From: Geminocystis herdmanii PCC 6308 | Lineage (GTDB): Bacteria > Cyanobacteriota > Cyanobacteriia > Cyanobacteriales > Cyanobacteriaceae | NCBI RefSeq assembly: GCF_000332235.1 | Contig: NZ_CM001775.1 | Location: 303,630 to 367,629 of the forward strand | Direction: 5' to 3' | DNA length: 64,000 nt | Part shown: one piece after another, positions 1 to 9,030 of the stretch | How the letters are laid out: each line of letters starts with the position of its first letter | How positions within the stretch are numbered: the stretch's first letter is position 1 | Notes under the pieces: model-generated | Told to the model about the DNA's origin: nothing | What the model saw: only the letters and a program-made list of their open reading frames with translations | Databases searched by the model: none | Program-made: the position numbers and the translations under genes

Positions 1-586
1 TTTTTTCACCATCATTTACTATGGCGAAGTCTTTTATTCCCAAGTCAATACCACAGACTTTCCCCGTAATAGTTACTTCAGGAAAATCTTGCTCAGTTTC
101 AAAGAGAATAGACGCAAAGTATTTACCCGTAGAGGTTTTACTTACAGTAACAGTTTTAATTTCTCCCTCAAATATTCGATGAATAGAGGCTTTGACTAAT
201 CCTAATTGTGGGATTTTCAGACAATTATCTATGATCGAGACACTTTGAGGGTACTGACAAGACTGTTTTCCATGAAAGGACTTGAATTTTGGATATTTTG
301 CTCTACCTTCAAAAAAGTTCCTAAACGCTTTAGTGAGATTAAGAGTCGCAGATTGCAACACTTGTGAATAGCAATCCTTCAACCAAAGTGTATCTTCTTC
401 TTTTTTGAGCTTCGGCAAATGCTTATTCAAAGCTATCTGAGTCAGCCCTTTGCCAGTTGCTTTATAGGTTTCGTTACACAAGTTTAGAGCGTAGTTATAC
501 CACCATCTAGCACAACCCATAACTTGACTCAGTTTTTGGGCTTGTTCATTTGTGGGGTATAATCTTACTTTTATTGCTTTGTGCAT
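1..586 (-). CDS. tnpB: TnpB/OrfB of an IS200/IS605-type element (partial, runs off the window)
   Basis: RNA-guided nuclease of the TnpB (OrfB_IS605) family; only the N-terminal 195 residues lie in the window. My own translation of the minus strand gives an uninterrupted frame starting MHKAIKVRLYPTNEQ, with the family N-terminal helix-turn-helix region (CARWWYNYALNLC), a middle beta-rich segment and, at the window edge, the RuvC-I strand GIDLGIKDFAIV carrying the first catalytic Asp. No tnpA is seen upstream, so the element is either tnpB-only or has tnpA beyond the edge. The 3' end, where the guide (omega) RNA would be encoded, is outside the window. The reading frame looks intact as far as it can be seen. 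Confidence 0.9.
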   Translation of the reverse strand, partial: MHKAIKVRLYPTNEQAQKLSQVMGCARWWYNYALNLCNETYKATGKGLTQIALNKHLPKLKKEEDTLWLKDCYSQVLQSATLNLTKAFRNFFEGRAKYPKFKSFHGKQSCQYPQSVSIIDNCLKIPQLGLVKASIHRIFEGEIKTVTVSKTSTGKYFASILFETEQDFPEVTITGKVCGIDLGIKDFAIVNDGEK

Positions 587-778
587 CTTTACTAACAATC
601 TTGGTTGATGATAAAAACCATCTTAGCATAAGATTTTGATTTTGGAGAAAGAAATGTCCTATCGGACTCTGTTATGATCAAAGAAATTCCTGCCGAAGGC
701 ACTGCGTAGCAGCCCCCACGCTGATTTTGTGGGCGTTTTTGTAGAAAAATTCAGCGTGGGACTTCTTTCTTTATTTAG
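587..778. other. Upstream end of the tnpB element, inverted repeat 715-760
   Basis: No gene seen. A 10-bp perfect inverted repeat (CCCACGCTGA at 715-724, TCAGCGTGGG at 751-760) lies between the tnpB start and the end of the GGDEF gene. On the plus strand CCCAC (715-719) can alternatively pair with GTGGG (729-733) followed by a T-run. It may be the subterminal hairpin of the IS element or the 3' hairpin of the GGDEF transcript; the sequence does not decide. Confidence 0.4.
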
Positions 779-2167
779 TTAAAAAGAAACAATTCGATCG
801 CGCCCTTGATTTTTCGCTTCATATAAAGCCTTATCCGCATTGCCGATTAAATCTTCTAAACCTAAATGCTCATTAGGAATTAAACAGGAAACCCCCATAC
901 TGAGGGTAACATAAGAATTGACCTTAGATTTTTCGTGGGGGATTTCAAAAGAAGCGATCGTACTTTGAATCAAATCAGCCATGATTAATCCCCCCTCAAT
1001 TTTCGTGTTAGACAAAATCACCGCAAATTCTTCCCCTCCGTAACGGGCAGTTAAATCTGTAGGGCGTTTAATAATCATCGCAATACCTTGAGCAACTCGG
1101 TAAATACATTCATCTCCTTGTTGATGTCCATAATGATCATTGTAAAGTTTAAAATAATCAATATCAATCATGATCAAAGTCAAAGGTTGTTGTTTTTCCA
1201 GATGTTTTTCCCATTGTTTCTTTAAATAATCATTAAAACAGCGACGATTAGCCACTTGAGTTAAACCATCTAAATTAGCAATTAATTGCAATTGACGATT
1301 ACCTTCTTGAAGTTGAATCTCAAATTTTTTACTCACCGTAATATCTCTCACGGTGATAGCAAAACCATCTTCTAATTTCACCGCTACCAATTGATACCAA
1401 GAATTTTCCTCTTGAGGATAATAAAAATCTTTCTCTAAAGACACCCCCGTTTCAACCACTGTCACAAAATCTTCAAAAAATTCTTGATTGATTTGAGCGA
1501 TTAAATTTTTTAATCCTACCTTACCAATAATCTCATTTTGACTACGATCGAACAGTTTCGCAAAAATAGGATTCACTACTAAGCAACGAAAATCTTTAAT
1601 TTTTTTTGTCTTGGAATGTCTTATGGACTGAAAGGCTGCGATCGCATCTTTAGAACTATTCAGCACACTTAAAATTAAAGCCCTCGAATTTTGTAATATA
1701 TCTTCTATTTTTTTGCGTTTTTTTATTTCTGCTTCTAAAAAATATTTTTGTCTTTGAATAGTCAATATCATTTCTAATTTTGTTACCACTTCAGTTAAGT
1801 AAAATGGTCTAATGATATAGTCTGTAATTCCACATTGAAAGGCTTTAATTTTATCAAGCTGTTCATTTAAAGTAACAATAAAAATAATAGGTATATTAAT
1901 TGTTTTCTGATGACGTTGAATAAATTGACAAATTTGATAGCAATTGACTTGAGGAGTATTAATGTTTAAAACAATGACATCGGGATGTTTCGCTTTTAAT
2001 ATTTTTCGTGCCATTTTGACACTGGTGACACTACGAACATTATAACCTAATAGCAGTAACTCACTTAACAACTGTAAATTATCTGATAAATCGTCAATTA
2101 AGAGGATATTACCCTTATTTTCGTAAAACTGATTCATAACATAGTGAGAAGTTACCAAAAAGGTCAA
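779..2167 (-). CDS. Diguanylate cyclase with degenerate receiver and PAS-like domain
   Basis: Predicted cyclic-di-GMP synthase of the PleD-like REC-PAS-GGDEF type, 462 residues, cytoplasmic. REC domain at about residues 18-135, a PAS-like sensor at about 165-280 and GGDEF at about 295-462. The active loop is GGEEF (377-381), and an inhibitory I-site RPTD (368-371) sits five residues before it, so both catalysis and product feedback look possible. The receiver is odd: the phospho-acceptor position in VIVLNINTP is Asn68 rather than Asp, and the conserved Lys before PF is Arg120, while the acidic pair Asp25/Asp26 is kept. Phosphorylation of this REC is therefore unlikely; it may act as a dimerisation module. 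Met11 is an alternative start, just before the REC domain. Confidence 0.88.
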   Translation of the reverse strand: MTFLVTSHYVMNQFYENKGNILLIDDLSDNLQLLSELLLLGYNVRSVTSVKMARKILKAKHPDVIVLNINTPQVNCYQICQFIQRHQKTINIPIIFIVTLNEQLDKIKAFQCGITDYIIRPFYLTEVVTKLEMILTIQRQKYFLEAEIKKRKKIEDILQNSRALILSVLNSSKDAIAAFQSIRHSKTKKIKDFRCLVVNPIFAKLFDRSQNEIIGKVGLKNLIAQINQEFFEDFVTVVETGVSLEKDFYYPQEENSWYQLVAVKLEDGFAITVRDITVSKKFEIQLQEGNRQLQLIANLDGLTQVANRRCFNDYLKKQWEKHLEKQQPLTLIMIDIDYFKLYNDHYGHQQGDECIYRVAQGIAMIIKRPTDLTARYGGEEFAVILSNTKIEGGLIMADLIQSTIASFEIPHEKSKVNSYVTLSMGVSCLIPNEHLGLEDLIGNADKALYEAKNQGRDRIVSF

Positions 2168-2311
2168 TTAGTGAATCGTGAGTTAATAATTAATATCGTT
2201 AATCTTAAATCATTTTTAACCCTATAGTGATCATTATCAGCAAATCAATGATTATCAGTTTTTGATCAATTTTTACCTTAACACCTAATACCTAACACCT
2301 AATACCTTAAT

Positions 2312-3154
2312 TTATTTACGCACCAAGAAAACAGGACAATTTGCATTTACTCGAATATAGTCGGATAAAGAAGTACCCAATAAACGGTCTAAATCAACCA
2401 AGTTTTTGGCAACGGAAGGACGTCGATCGGGCGAACCTAATAATAACAAATCAATATTTTTATCATCCGCTAATTGACAAATTTGTTTACCCGGTCTGCC
2501 TCCAGTTACAATACATTTAGTATTAATACCCATGCGTTTTGCTTTCATCAATGCTGGAGCTAAAATGGGGTTTTGTTCCATTTCCGCAGTGGATAAGTCT
2601 AAATCTGAACTCATATCGGGGTTAACCCTGACTAAATATAAATCTGCTTCCCGATAGTCTTTTAACATATGTAACGTTAATTCTAAGGCATATTCAGAGG
2701 ATTCTGATTTATCTAAAGCTAACATTACTCGTTTAATTTTACGCACATATATATCATCTTTCACCAATAGCATGGGTCGATCGGTCAATTGAAATACATA
2801 CTGGCTTACAGAATTTTCTAAGAAAGACTCAAGACGTTTTAAACCTCTCGAACCCATTAAAATAAGATCGGCGTTAATTTCTTGAGCAGTATTACAAACC
2901 GTGTCTTTAGGATCACCTTGTTTTAAAATAGTCGAAACTTTAGTAGGATCGATATGGACATTTTTCACAATATCCGAAAGCACTTTTCCGCCTTCTTCCC
3001 ATTTTTCTGCTAAGGCATCTGCCGACACTTGGGGGGGAATCACATGAAGAATGGTAATTTCACTGTGTTGAAATGCGGGAATATCTAATAAGGTTTTTAA
3101 CATTTCCTGAGTGTTGCCATTACCAGAATCAGCATATAAAATTTTATCTAGCAT
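2312..3154 (-). CDS. Tandem universal stress protein (UspA family)
   Basis: 280-residue protein made of two Usp domains (about 1-132 and 138-280), each with the alternating beta/alpha pattern. The first domain carries MGSRGLKRLESFL followed by NSVS, a variant of the ATP-binding G-x2-G-x9-G(S/T) motif with Asn for the third Gly; the second has LLLGSPDRR and ends VFLVRK. Usp proteins bind ATP or act as stress-linked dimers; substrate and partner cannot be read from the sequence. It stands alone on the minus strand between the GGDEF gene and the divergent min locus. Confidence 0.85.
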   Translation of the reverse strand: MLDKILYADSGNGNTQEMLKTLLDIPAFQHSEITILHVIPPQVSADALAEKWEEGGKVLSDIVKNVHIDPTKVSTILKQGDPKDTVCNTAQEINADLILMGSRGLKRLESFLENSVSQYVFQLTDRPMLLVKDDIYVRKIKRVMLALDKSESSEYALELTLHMLKDYREADLYLVRVNPDMSSDLDLSTAEMEQNPILAPALMKAKRMGINTKCIVTGGRPGKQICQLADDKNIDLLLLGSPDRRPSVAKNLVDLDRLLGTSLSDYIRVNANCPVFLVRK

Positions 3155-3345
3155 ATCTTACAATTTATTTTCTATAAAAGTCTTTATCTTTAAAATACAG
3201 CGATTCGGTACAGTAAAATTTAACATTTTGTAACAACTAATGGACACTTGAAAGTTGATAGTCAACACTTTTGACCTAATTCTTTATTTTTTTTGTATTT
3301 GTATATACTATATATAGCTCAAAAAACTTTTATTTTTCGTATTTC

Positions 3346-3425
3346 TCCTATCTCCTGTCTCCTGACTCCTCTCTCCTACCTTCATCAAAAGACTATGAAG
3401 CAACGCCTAATTATTAAAAATGTTG
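3346..3425. repeat. Heptamer array joined to a dispersed inverted-repeat end
   Basis: CTCCTRT-type 7-bp units at 3346-3380 run into a sequence whose complement reads TAATTAGGCGTTGC, then TTCATAGTCTTTTGATGAAGG. This matches the left end of the element at 43445-43702 (TAATTAGGGTTTG, then CATAGTCTTTTGATGAAGG). It is a partial copy of that dispersed element in the opposite orientation. Confidence 0.6.
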
Positions 3426-3499
3426 CTGAAAAATCAGTAAATCATTATCATAGTTATTAATATGGCTACTACGTTGGTGACTGCCAATCAAGTTTTTTG

Positions 3500-3640
3500 A
3501 TCTATACTTGAGTTATACGGAAACTGATAGTGTTCTAGTAGCAGTAAACCGAGCTTTTGTACTCGGAAACGAAAACAGAAACATTGGTGTCCACCCTGGT
3601 TATCCAGGTCATAAACTGAGGTAAAACGGCGTAGTGGCTT
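3500..3640 (+). ncRNA. Possible structured leader or small RNA upstream of minC
   Basis: Two short stem-loops occur in the 590-bp gap before minC: CCGAG/CTCGG (3549-3553 with 3562-3566) and CCTGG-TTAT-CCAGG (3595-3608), joined by an A-rich purine stretch containing GGAAACGAAAAC. CCAC (3591-3594) can also pair with GTGG (3634-3637). TATACT at 3503-3508 could be a -10 element. I do not recognise a known family and see no T-run terminator, so this is only a candidate RNA or minC leader. Confidence 0.2.
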
Positions 3641-3747
3641 TAATAAGTTCGATCGAATTGCTCTAATGGATTTAAAAAAGTTGTGATGGGCTAGGAGAAT
3701 AGATAATAGAAAGTTGTCAAGGACTGTAGAATTGAGTAAAGAAAAAA

Positions 3748-4548
3748 ATGACTGAATCGGATATTATTGAAAAAAAGATTGAATCTCCTCCTCTCAAGAC
3801 TTTAAGCAGTAAAGAGCAAATTAATTTAATCAAAAAAGGTGATATTGTCATCGTTACCTTACCATCAGTTAATAAAACTGAGGTGAATCAATGGCAACGG
3901 ATTATTGATGATTTTAAAATTAGGTTACAAAAAATTGATAAATCTTGGCAATTAGGCACAAAAACCCATTTACAAAGTCAGGATAGACTACTGGATACTC
4001 GTCAAATTACCGAGTTAAAAGGCATCTTAGAACAAATTGGCTTAACGTTGAGCTTGATTATTACCCGTCGCCGTCAAACGGCAGTAGCGGCTTCTAGTGC
4101 TGGTTTTTCGGTACAACAGGAAACTTTTACAGGAATTACTAACCCAGAGGATATAAGAGAGATAAATCAAGATTTAGCAGAACCATTATATCTGAAGACA
4201 ACTATTCGATCGGGCGTAGAAATCTGTCATCCTAGCACTGTGATTATTTTAGGAGACGTTAACCCCGGCGCAAATATTTTAGCAGGAGGAGATATATTCA
4301 TTTGGGGTAGTTTAAGGGGCATTGCCCATGCGGGATATATGGGAAATCGTCAAGCATCGATTATGGCATTAAAATTAGAAGCAACACAATTAAGAATTGC
4401 GGATTTAGTGGCAACAGTACCAGATAATACTCCTGATATGGCAGAAGTTGCTTATATTGGCAAGGAAGGTATTAAGATTCAATCAGCACAAAATTTTCAC
4501 CGTCTCCATGATTTTCTTACTTCTGAAAATTACTGGGTGATGAAATAG
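3748..4548 (+). CDS. minC: Septum site-determining protein MinC
   Basis: Inhibitor of FtsZ polymerisation; restricts the division ring to mid-cell together with MinD. 266 residues: a variable N-terminal domain (about 20-125) and the beta-helical MinC_C domain (about 150-255) with the typical Gly-rich turns ILGDVNPGANILAGGDI and WGSLRGIAHAGY used for dimerisation and MinD binding. The N-terminal extension before KGDIVIVTLP is longer than in enterobacteria, as is usual in cyanobacteria. It is the first gene of minC-minD-minE; the 110-bp spacer to minD contains a heptamer repeat. Confidence 0.96.
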   Translation: MTESDIIEKKIESPPLKTLSSKEQINLIKKGDIVIVTLPSVNKTEVNQWQRIIDDFKIRLQKIDKSWQLGTKTHLQSQDRLLDTRQITELKGILEQIGLTLSLIITRRRQTAVAASSAGFSVQQETFTGITNPEDIREINQDLAEPLYLKTTIRSGVEICHPSTVIILGDVNPGANILAGGDIFIWGSLRGIAHAGYMGNRQASIMALKLEATQLRIADLVATVPDNTPDMAEVAYIGKEGIKIQSAQNFHRLHDFLTSENYWVMK

Positions 4549-4558
4549 GAAAGAAAAA

Positions 4559-4600
4559 ATTTTCCATTCTCCATTTTCCATTCTCCATTCTCAATTATCA
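4559..4600. repeat. Short heptamer array between minC and minD
   Basis: Repeated ATTCTCC/ATTTTCC 7-bp units, the complement of the GGAGAAT/GGAAAAT units found after minE, lie in the minC-minD spacer. Confidence 0.6.
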
Positions 4601-4658
4601 ATGTACAATGAGTTTTGCTTAGTTATTATTTATATTTATTCCCTGAAAAATAATTTTT

Positions 4659-5471
4659 ATGAGTAGAGTTATTGTTATTACATCTGGAAAAGGTGGGGTG
4701 GGTAAAACCACCATTACAGCTAATTTAGGTACGGCGGTGGCACAGTTAGGGAAAAAAGTCTGTTTAATCGATGCGGATTTTGGTTTAAGAAATTTGGATT
4801 TATTGTTAGGATTAGAACAAAGGGTTGTTTACACTATTATTGATGTTTTATCGGGAGAGTGTACTTTAGAAAAGGCGATCGTCAAGGATAAAAGAACTCC
4901 GGGGTTAAATTTGTTACCTGCGGCACAAAATCGCACTAAGGATGCCATTACACCAGATCAAATGAAGGATGTAATTGAACAATTAAGCCCTAATTTTGAC
5001 TTTATTTTTGTGGATTGCCCTGCGGGTATTGAAATGGGATTTAGGAATGCGATCGTAGCCGCCCAAGAGGCTTTAATTGTGACAACTCCTGAAGTTGCTG
5101 CCGTTAGGGATGCCGATCGAGTAGTGGGACTGTTAGAAAGTGAGAATATGAAAAGTATTCGCCTAATCGTCAATCGTCTGCGTCCAGAAATGGTACAAGC
5201 CGATGAAATGTTAAGCGTAGAAGATATTTTAGACTTATTAGTCGTGCCTTTAATTGGTATTGTACCAGATGATAAGAGAATTATTACATCCGCTAACCGT
5301 GGTGAGCCTTTAGTAATCAGTGAACAAGAATCTCTCCCCGCTATGGCAATCAAAAATATTGCTAGAAGAATCGATGGTGTAGAAGTTCCTTATCTGGATT
5401 TAATGGCTAGTCAAGATACCCTTTTTACTCGATTAAAGCGTTTTTTCGGTTTATCCAATAAACAAAACTAA
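4659..5471 (+). CDS. minD: Septum site-determining ATPase MinD
   Basis: ParA/MinD-family membrane-associated ATPase that recruits MinC to the membrane and oscillates under MinE. 270 residues with the deviant Walker A KGGVGKTT (Lys11 signature, Lys16), switch I region DADFGLRNLD, Walker B-like FIFVDCPAGIE and a C-terminal amphipathic tail FTRLKRFFGLSNK that would act as membrane-targeting helix. Length and motif order fit the family. It is followed by minE after 130 bp. Confidence 0.97.
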   Translation: MSRVIVITSGKGGVGKTTITANLGTAVAQLGKKVCLIDADFGLRNLDLLLGLEQRVVYTIIDVLSGECTLEKAIVKDKRTPGLNLLPAAQNRTKDAITPDQMKDVIEQLSPNFDFIFVDCPAGIEMGFRNAIVAAQEALIVTTPEVAAVRDADRVVGLLESENMKSIRLIVNRLRPEMVQADEMLSVEDILDLLVVPLIGIVPDDKRIITSANRGEPLVISEQESLPAMAIKNIARRIDGVEVPYLDLMASQDTLFTRLKRFFGLSNKQN

Positions 5472-5603
5472 GACTAAGGTTGTTTGTGATCAATTAAGAC
5501 ACATCTAAGTTGATCAATAAGAGTTAAAACCGACAAAAAGTATCTACTTCAATTCTCAAATTTTTAATTATTAATTATCCCTGAATACCATAAATCAAAT
5601 GTT

Positions 5604-5885
5604 ATGTTCAAAGATATAGTCAATACGATTAGTACATGGGCTGCCCCCAAAAAAAGTCGCTATCGTGCTAAAAATAGACTAGAGTTAGTTATCGCGCACG
5701 ATCGAGCTGGAGTTAACCCCGAATTAATTGATAAAATGCGCCTAGAAATATTAGAAGTCGTGAGTCGTTATTTGGATGTGGATGTAGAAGAAATGGAGTT
5801 TTCGATTCAAAGTAACGATCGAGCTACATCTTTAAGTGCTAATTTACCCATTAAAAAAGTCAAAAGGACTCCTGACACCATCTAA
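5604..5885 (+). CDS. minE: Cell division topological specificity factor MinE
   Basis: 93-residue MinE: stimulates MinD ATPase and confines MinCD to the poles. The N-terminal part (about 1-40) holds the amphipathic/anti-MinCD region with RAKNRLELVIAHDRAG, and the C-terminal topological domain contains LIDKMRLEILEVVSRYLDVD, both typical. It is the last gene of the min cluster; the stop is followed within a few bases by a long heptamer array. Confidence 0.96.
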   Translation: MFKDIVNTISTWAAPKKSRYRAKNRLELVIAHDRAGVNPELIDKMRLEILEVVSRYLDVDVEEMEFSIQSNDRATSLSANLPIKKVKRTPDTI

Positions 5886-5890
5886 ATAAT

Positions 5891-5983
5891 GGAGAATGGA
5901 GAATGGAGAATGGAAAATGGAGAATGGAGAATGGAGAATGGAAAATGGAGAATGGAGAATGGAGAATGGAAAATGGAGAATGA
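5891..5983. repeat. Heptanucleotide array with 28-bp higher-order period
   Basis: Thirteen contiguous 7-bp units directly after minE. The order is three GGAGAAT then one GGAAAAT, repeated three times, plus one more GGAGAAT: a 28-bp higher-order repeat. It resembles the short tandemly repeated repetitive (STRR) heptamers described in cyanobacteria. A second array of TTACTCC units follows at 6031-6060. Confidence 0.9.
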
Positions 5984-6030
5984 GTTTTCAAAAAATTTAA
6001 TCCTCATTTCTCATTTATAATTCATAATTC

Positions 6031-6060
6031 ATTACTCCTTACTCCTTACTCCTTACTCCC
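6031..6060. repeat. TTACTCC heptamer array
   Basis: About four 7-bp units (TTACTCC) between minE and the convergent zinc-binding gene. The complement, GGAGTAA, partly pairs with the GGAGAAT array 50 bp upstream, so the two arrays could form an imperfect long hairpin. Confidence 0.7.
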
Positions 6061-6099
6061 TCTTAATTAAGCAAAAATTTGAAAATGAAACAACCCTGC

Positions 6100-6480
6100 T
6101 TAAATGCCGGGTTTACAAACGTTATAATCCTCATGGGAAACCACCGCTTCGGGGGCGACAAAACTGCCGTAATCCCTACAGATAAGGCGATAATTTCTCG
6201 TCACGGGAATACTAATAATAAATCGATCGTGCCGTAACCTTTTTCCCCTAAAATTGGTATAACTGGTATGATTTTGAATATTATGGATAATCTGTCTCGC
6301 TTTTAAGACGACATTTTTCGGTAAAGAGCTTAAATCAATGGGATCATTACAAAATGTCTCCTGCCAAGCATTCTTTTCTCGTCTTTTTTGCTCCCTAGCC
6401 ACAAGAGATTGCTCACATCTATGGCATTCTCTACCGTAACCACTGTGACCACAAGCAAACTTTTTCTTTCTTCTCGACAT
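6100..6480 (-). CDS. Small zinc-knuckle protein with RelE/ParE-like C-terminal part
   Basis: 126 residues. The N-terminus has a likely zinc ligand cluster (Cys10, His12, Cys19, His20, Cys22) preceded by a basic stretch, then a charged helix. The C-terminal half (about 55-126) has the rhythm of a RelE-type fold: ALKARQ-like helix, RHDRFIISIPVTRNYRLICRD (beta hairpin rich in Arg) and a terminal VVSHEDYN strand. RelE-type toxins cleave mRNA at the ribosome, but here no antitoxin gene is adjacent and a zinc module is attached, so toxicity is not assumed. I recall similar cyanobacterial proteins annotated only as zinc-binding; no function is claimed. It is convergent with minE. Confidence 0.6.
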   Translation of the reverse strand: MSRRKKKFACGHSGYGRECHRCEQSLVAREQKRREKNAWQETFCNDPIDLSSLPKNVVLKARQIIHNIQNHTSYTNFRGKRLRHDRFIISIPVTRNYRLICRDYGSFVAPEAVVSHEDYNVCKPGI

Positions 6481-7331
6481 GGTTTTTTCTCCTAATATGG
6501 GTTTTTATGGTGATAAGAGAATCATTCTGTCAGGGAAAATTATGTAAATCTAATTGCTGAATTTATCTGATTACAAAAAAGAGTTCGATCGAACTTACTT
6601 GTTTTAGACAAATCAAGGTCATTATTGCCATACAATTAGATTAATTCTTTATCAATTTATATCTTTGATCCTATTGTTTTGTCCATCAAAAGCTATTAAT
6701 AGAATTTCAACAATTATAGATACAAATATCCCTTTAATTACCCGTTTTTTAATGATTTATGTTATATTTTTATTAAGTTTTGTAAATAAGTTAAGGAAAA
6801 TTAGCTGATGAATTAGTAATTAGAAGAATGCTTATATTGAGATAATGAAATTATTAATAACTAGACTCAATGACTTTAGTTAATAAGATTAGACTTAAAC
6901 TAATAATGAATATTAAAGCCCTACTTTTAGATTGATCCCCACAATCTTAGGATACAAGATCATTCTCAGAATCAACAAACTTTGTTGCGAATTATTAAGA
7001 AAAGTGCTTAACAAAAGTTAATAAAATGAGGAGAAAGGAGTTCGGAAAAAGAAGATAGAAAAATGGTGAAGATAAGACTAGGAGGAAAGAAGGGGAAGCT
7101 AAAACGCACCTATTTGGCAATATTGAACCTTTTACAGAAAGTGATTTAGAGTATAAAAAAGGAAGATTAAATGCGTCTTAGCTTATCTCGACTACCCTCG
7201 ATAACCAGAGGGTAGAAAATTGTTAAAATAGATAAAAAAATCTTAATTAAATTTAGTAAATAAGTTTAAAAATTAATTTAATTAATTGATTTACCTTTAG
7301 AAAAACTAACTTAAAATCTCAAATATTTATT
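6481..7331. other. 850-bp AT-rich gap before phrB, hairpin 7192-7215
   Basis: No convincing gene on either strand. The only notable structure is a perfect 8-bp inverted repeat, CTACCCTC (7192-7199) and GAGGGTAG (7208-7215), 117 bp before the photolyase start; it could be an operator or an mRNA stem-loop. Single CGATCG sites occur; the rest is AT-rich spacer. Confidence 0.5.
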
Positions 7332-8756
7332 ATGAATAATTTAATCATTTTTTGGCATCGTAAAGATTTGAGAATTACTGATAATCTCGGCTTATTTTCT
7401 GCTAGGAAAAAAAACAATAAAATTATCGGAATATTTTGTCTTGATCCTGCTATTTTAAAAGGTGATGATATAGCCCCAGCAAGGGTAAAATATTTATTGG
7501 AATGTTTGGAAGAATTGCAAAAAAATTATCAAAAATTAGGGAGTGATTTACTAATTTTTCATGATTCTCCTCTGAATATTATCCCTTCTTTAGCAGAAGC
7601 ATTAAAAGCAGAAGCAGTTTATTGGAATCTTGATGTTGAGCCTTTTTCACGACAACGGGATAAGACGATCGAACTTGCATTACAAACAAAGGGTATCAGA
7701 ATTGAGACATTTTGGGATCAATTATTGCATCCCCCTGAGACAATTCTTTCTAAGTCTAATACTCCCTATACGGTTTATACTCCTTTTTGGAATAATTGGT
7801 CACAACAGGAAAAATTAAAACCCCTCCCCCCTATTCAAGATTTATCGAGTTTGACGGAGGAAGAATATACCGTTAGTAAAAAATTGGGGTTAATTCCTTT
7901 ACCCTCTTTGAAGGATTTAGGTTTTATTTGGGATAATGAATTGTTGCTTTCCGGGGGAGAAACTCCTGCACAGGAAAGATTAGAGTATTTTTGTCGTTAT
8001 TTGTTATGTGATTATAATGAGCAGAGAAATTATCCTGCGATGGATGGCACATCTCAATTAAGCGCAGCAATAAAATTTGGTTCGATCGCACCGAGAACTT
8101 TATGGCAAAATACAGTAGAGGAGTTAGAAAATACCCAAAGTGACGAAGCCAGAGAGAATATCATTACATGGCAAAAGGAGTTAGCATGGCGGGAATTTTA
8201 TCAACACTGTCTCTATTTTTTCCCTGCATTGGCGGAGGGTGCGTATCGACAACAATTTAAAAACTTTCCTTGGCAAAATGACGAGAAATTATTTCAAGCA
8301 TGGTGTGAAGGCAAAACAGGTTATCCCATTGTGGATGCGTCTATGAGACAGTTAAACGAAACGGGATGGATGCACAATCGTTGTCGCATGATAGTTGCCA
8401 GTTTCTTAACCAAAGACTTGATTATTGATTGGCGTTGGGGGGAGAAATACTTTATGCAGAAACTCTATGATGGTGACTTAGCCTCTAATAATGGCGGTTG
8501 GCAATGGAGTGCCTCCAGTGGTATGGATGCCAAGCCGTTACGGATTTTTAACCCTGCTTCTCAAGCCCAAAAATTTGACAATGAAGGGGAGTATATTCGC
8601 CGATGGTTGCCCGAAATTAGTCATCTTGATACGGCAGAATTAGTCACGGGCAAAATATCCCCTATTCTAGCTCAAAGTTGTGATTATCCCAGTCCCATTG
8701 TAGATCATAGTCAACAACAAAGACTATTTAAACAAATTTATAGCAGTTTAAAGTAA
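7332..8756 (+). CDS. phrB: Deoxyribodipyrimidine photolyase (class I CPD photolyase)
   Basis: FAD-dependent light-driven repair of cyclobutane pyrimidine dimers. 474 residues, normal length. N-terminal alpha/beta antenna domain begins [14 protein letters not shown]; the C-terminal FAD-binding domain holds the conserved WREFYQH, the Trp-rich [13 protein letters not shown] and [20 protein letters not shown] followed by RIFNP, which line the FAD pocket and electron-transfer chain. The antenna is probably 8-HDF, as in other cyanobacterial class I enzymes (inference from family). It stands alone, with a repeat-rich 270-bp region downstream. Confidence 0.95.
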   Translation: MNNLIIFWHRKDLRITDNLGLFSARKKNNKIIGIFCLDPAILKGDDIAPARVKYLLECLEELQKNYQKLGSDLLIFHDSPLNIIPSLAEALKAEAVYWNLDVEPFSRQRDKTIELALQTKGIRIETFWDQLLHPPETILSKSNTPYTVYTPFWNNWSQQEKLKPLPPIQDLSSLTEEEYTVSKKLGLIPLPSLKDLGFIWDNELLLSGGETPAQERLEYFCRYLLCDYNEQRNYPAMDGTSQLSAAIKFGSIAPRTLWQNTVEELENTQSDEARENIITWQKELAWREFYQHCLYFFPALAEGAYRQQFKNFPWQNDEKLFQAWCEGKTGYPIVDASMRQLNETGWMHNRCRMIVASFLTKDLIIDWRWGEKYFMQKLYDGDLASNNGGWQWSASSGMDAKPLRIFNPASQAQKFDNEGEYIRRWLPEISHLDTAELVTGKISPILAQSCDYPSPIVDHSQQQRLFKQIYSSLK

Positions 8757-8765
8757 TGTCGTAAT

Positions 8766-8803
8766 GTAGGTTGGGTTAGCGTTAGCGTTAGCGTAACCCA
8801 ACA
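8766..8803. repeat. GTAGGTTGGGTT palindrome with TTAGCG hexamers
   Basis: Partial copy of the GTAGGTTGGGTT/AACCCAACCTAC palindromic family also seen at 27321-27417 and 60230-60311. Here the loop consists of tandem TTAGCG hexamers. Confidence 0.7.
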
Positions 8804-8819
8804 AAACTTGATTTAGGGG

Positions 8820-9008
8820 ATGATGAAAACTAGACAGGAGGACAAGTGGACAAGTGGACAGGGAGAAAAATTCTCAATATTTGATGTACTTTTGAGAGAA
8901 TTTTATTCATTCACCAGAAATACAATCTGCCTGTCTGCCTGTCTGCCTGTCTGCCTGTCTTCCTGTCTTCCAAGTCAGCCCCCACCTATTTTTATATCGA
9001 ACTGAGGT
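8820..9008. mobile_element. Non-autonomous inverted-repeat element, copy A (left end degenerate)
   Basis: The interior matches, in reverse complement, the element at 35544-35738: GATGAAAACTAGACAGG, GGACAAGTGGACAAGTGGACAGG, a shared AATATTTGATGTACTTTTGAG core, then CTGCCTGT octamers ending in CAAGTCAG. The right end, read in complement, is ACCTCAGTTCGATATAAA, matching the family terminal repeat. The left terminal repeat is not recognisable, so this copy is truncated or diverged. Confidence 0.8.
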
Positions 9009-9030
9009 AATTTTGAGGGAAATATAAAAT

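Noticed and set aside
4958-5353. 131-codon open frame antisense to minD
   Set aside because: Wholly within minD, with no family resemblance and a composition expected of the complement of a conserved gene.
5891-5983. CRISPR-like array after minE
   Set aside because: The 28-bp period consists of 7-bp units without unique spacers.
8820-9005. 61-codon frame after phrB
   Set aside because: It is the non-coding inverted-repeat element (copy A), whose other copies do not preserve the frame.
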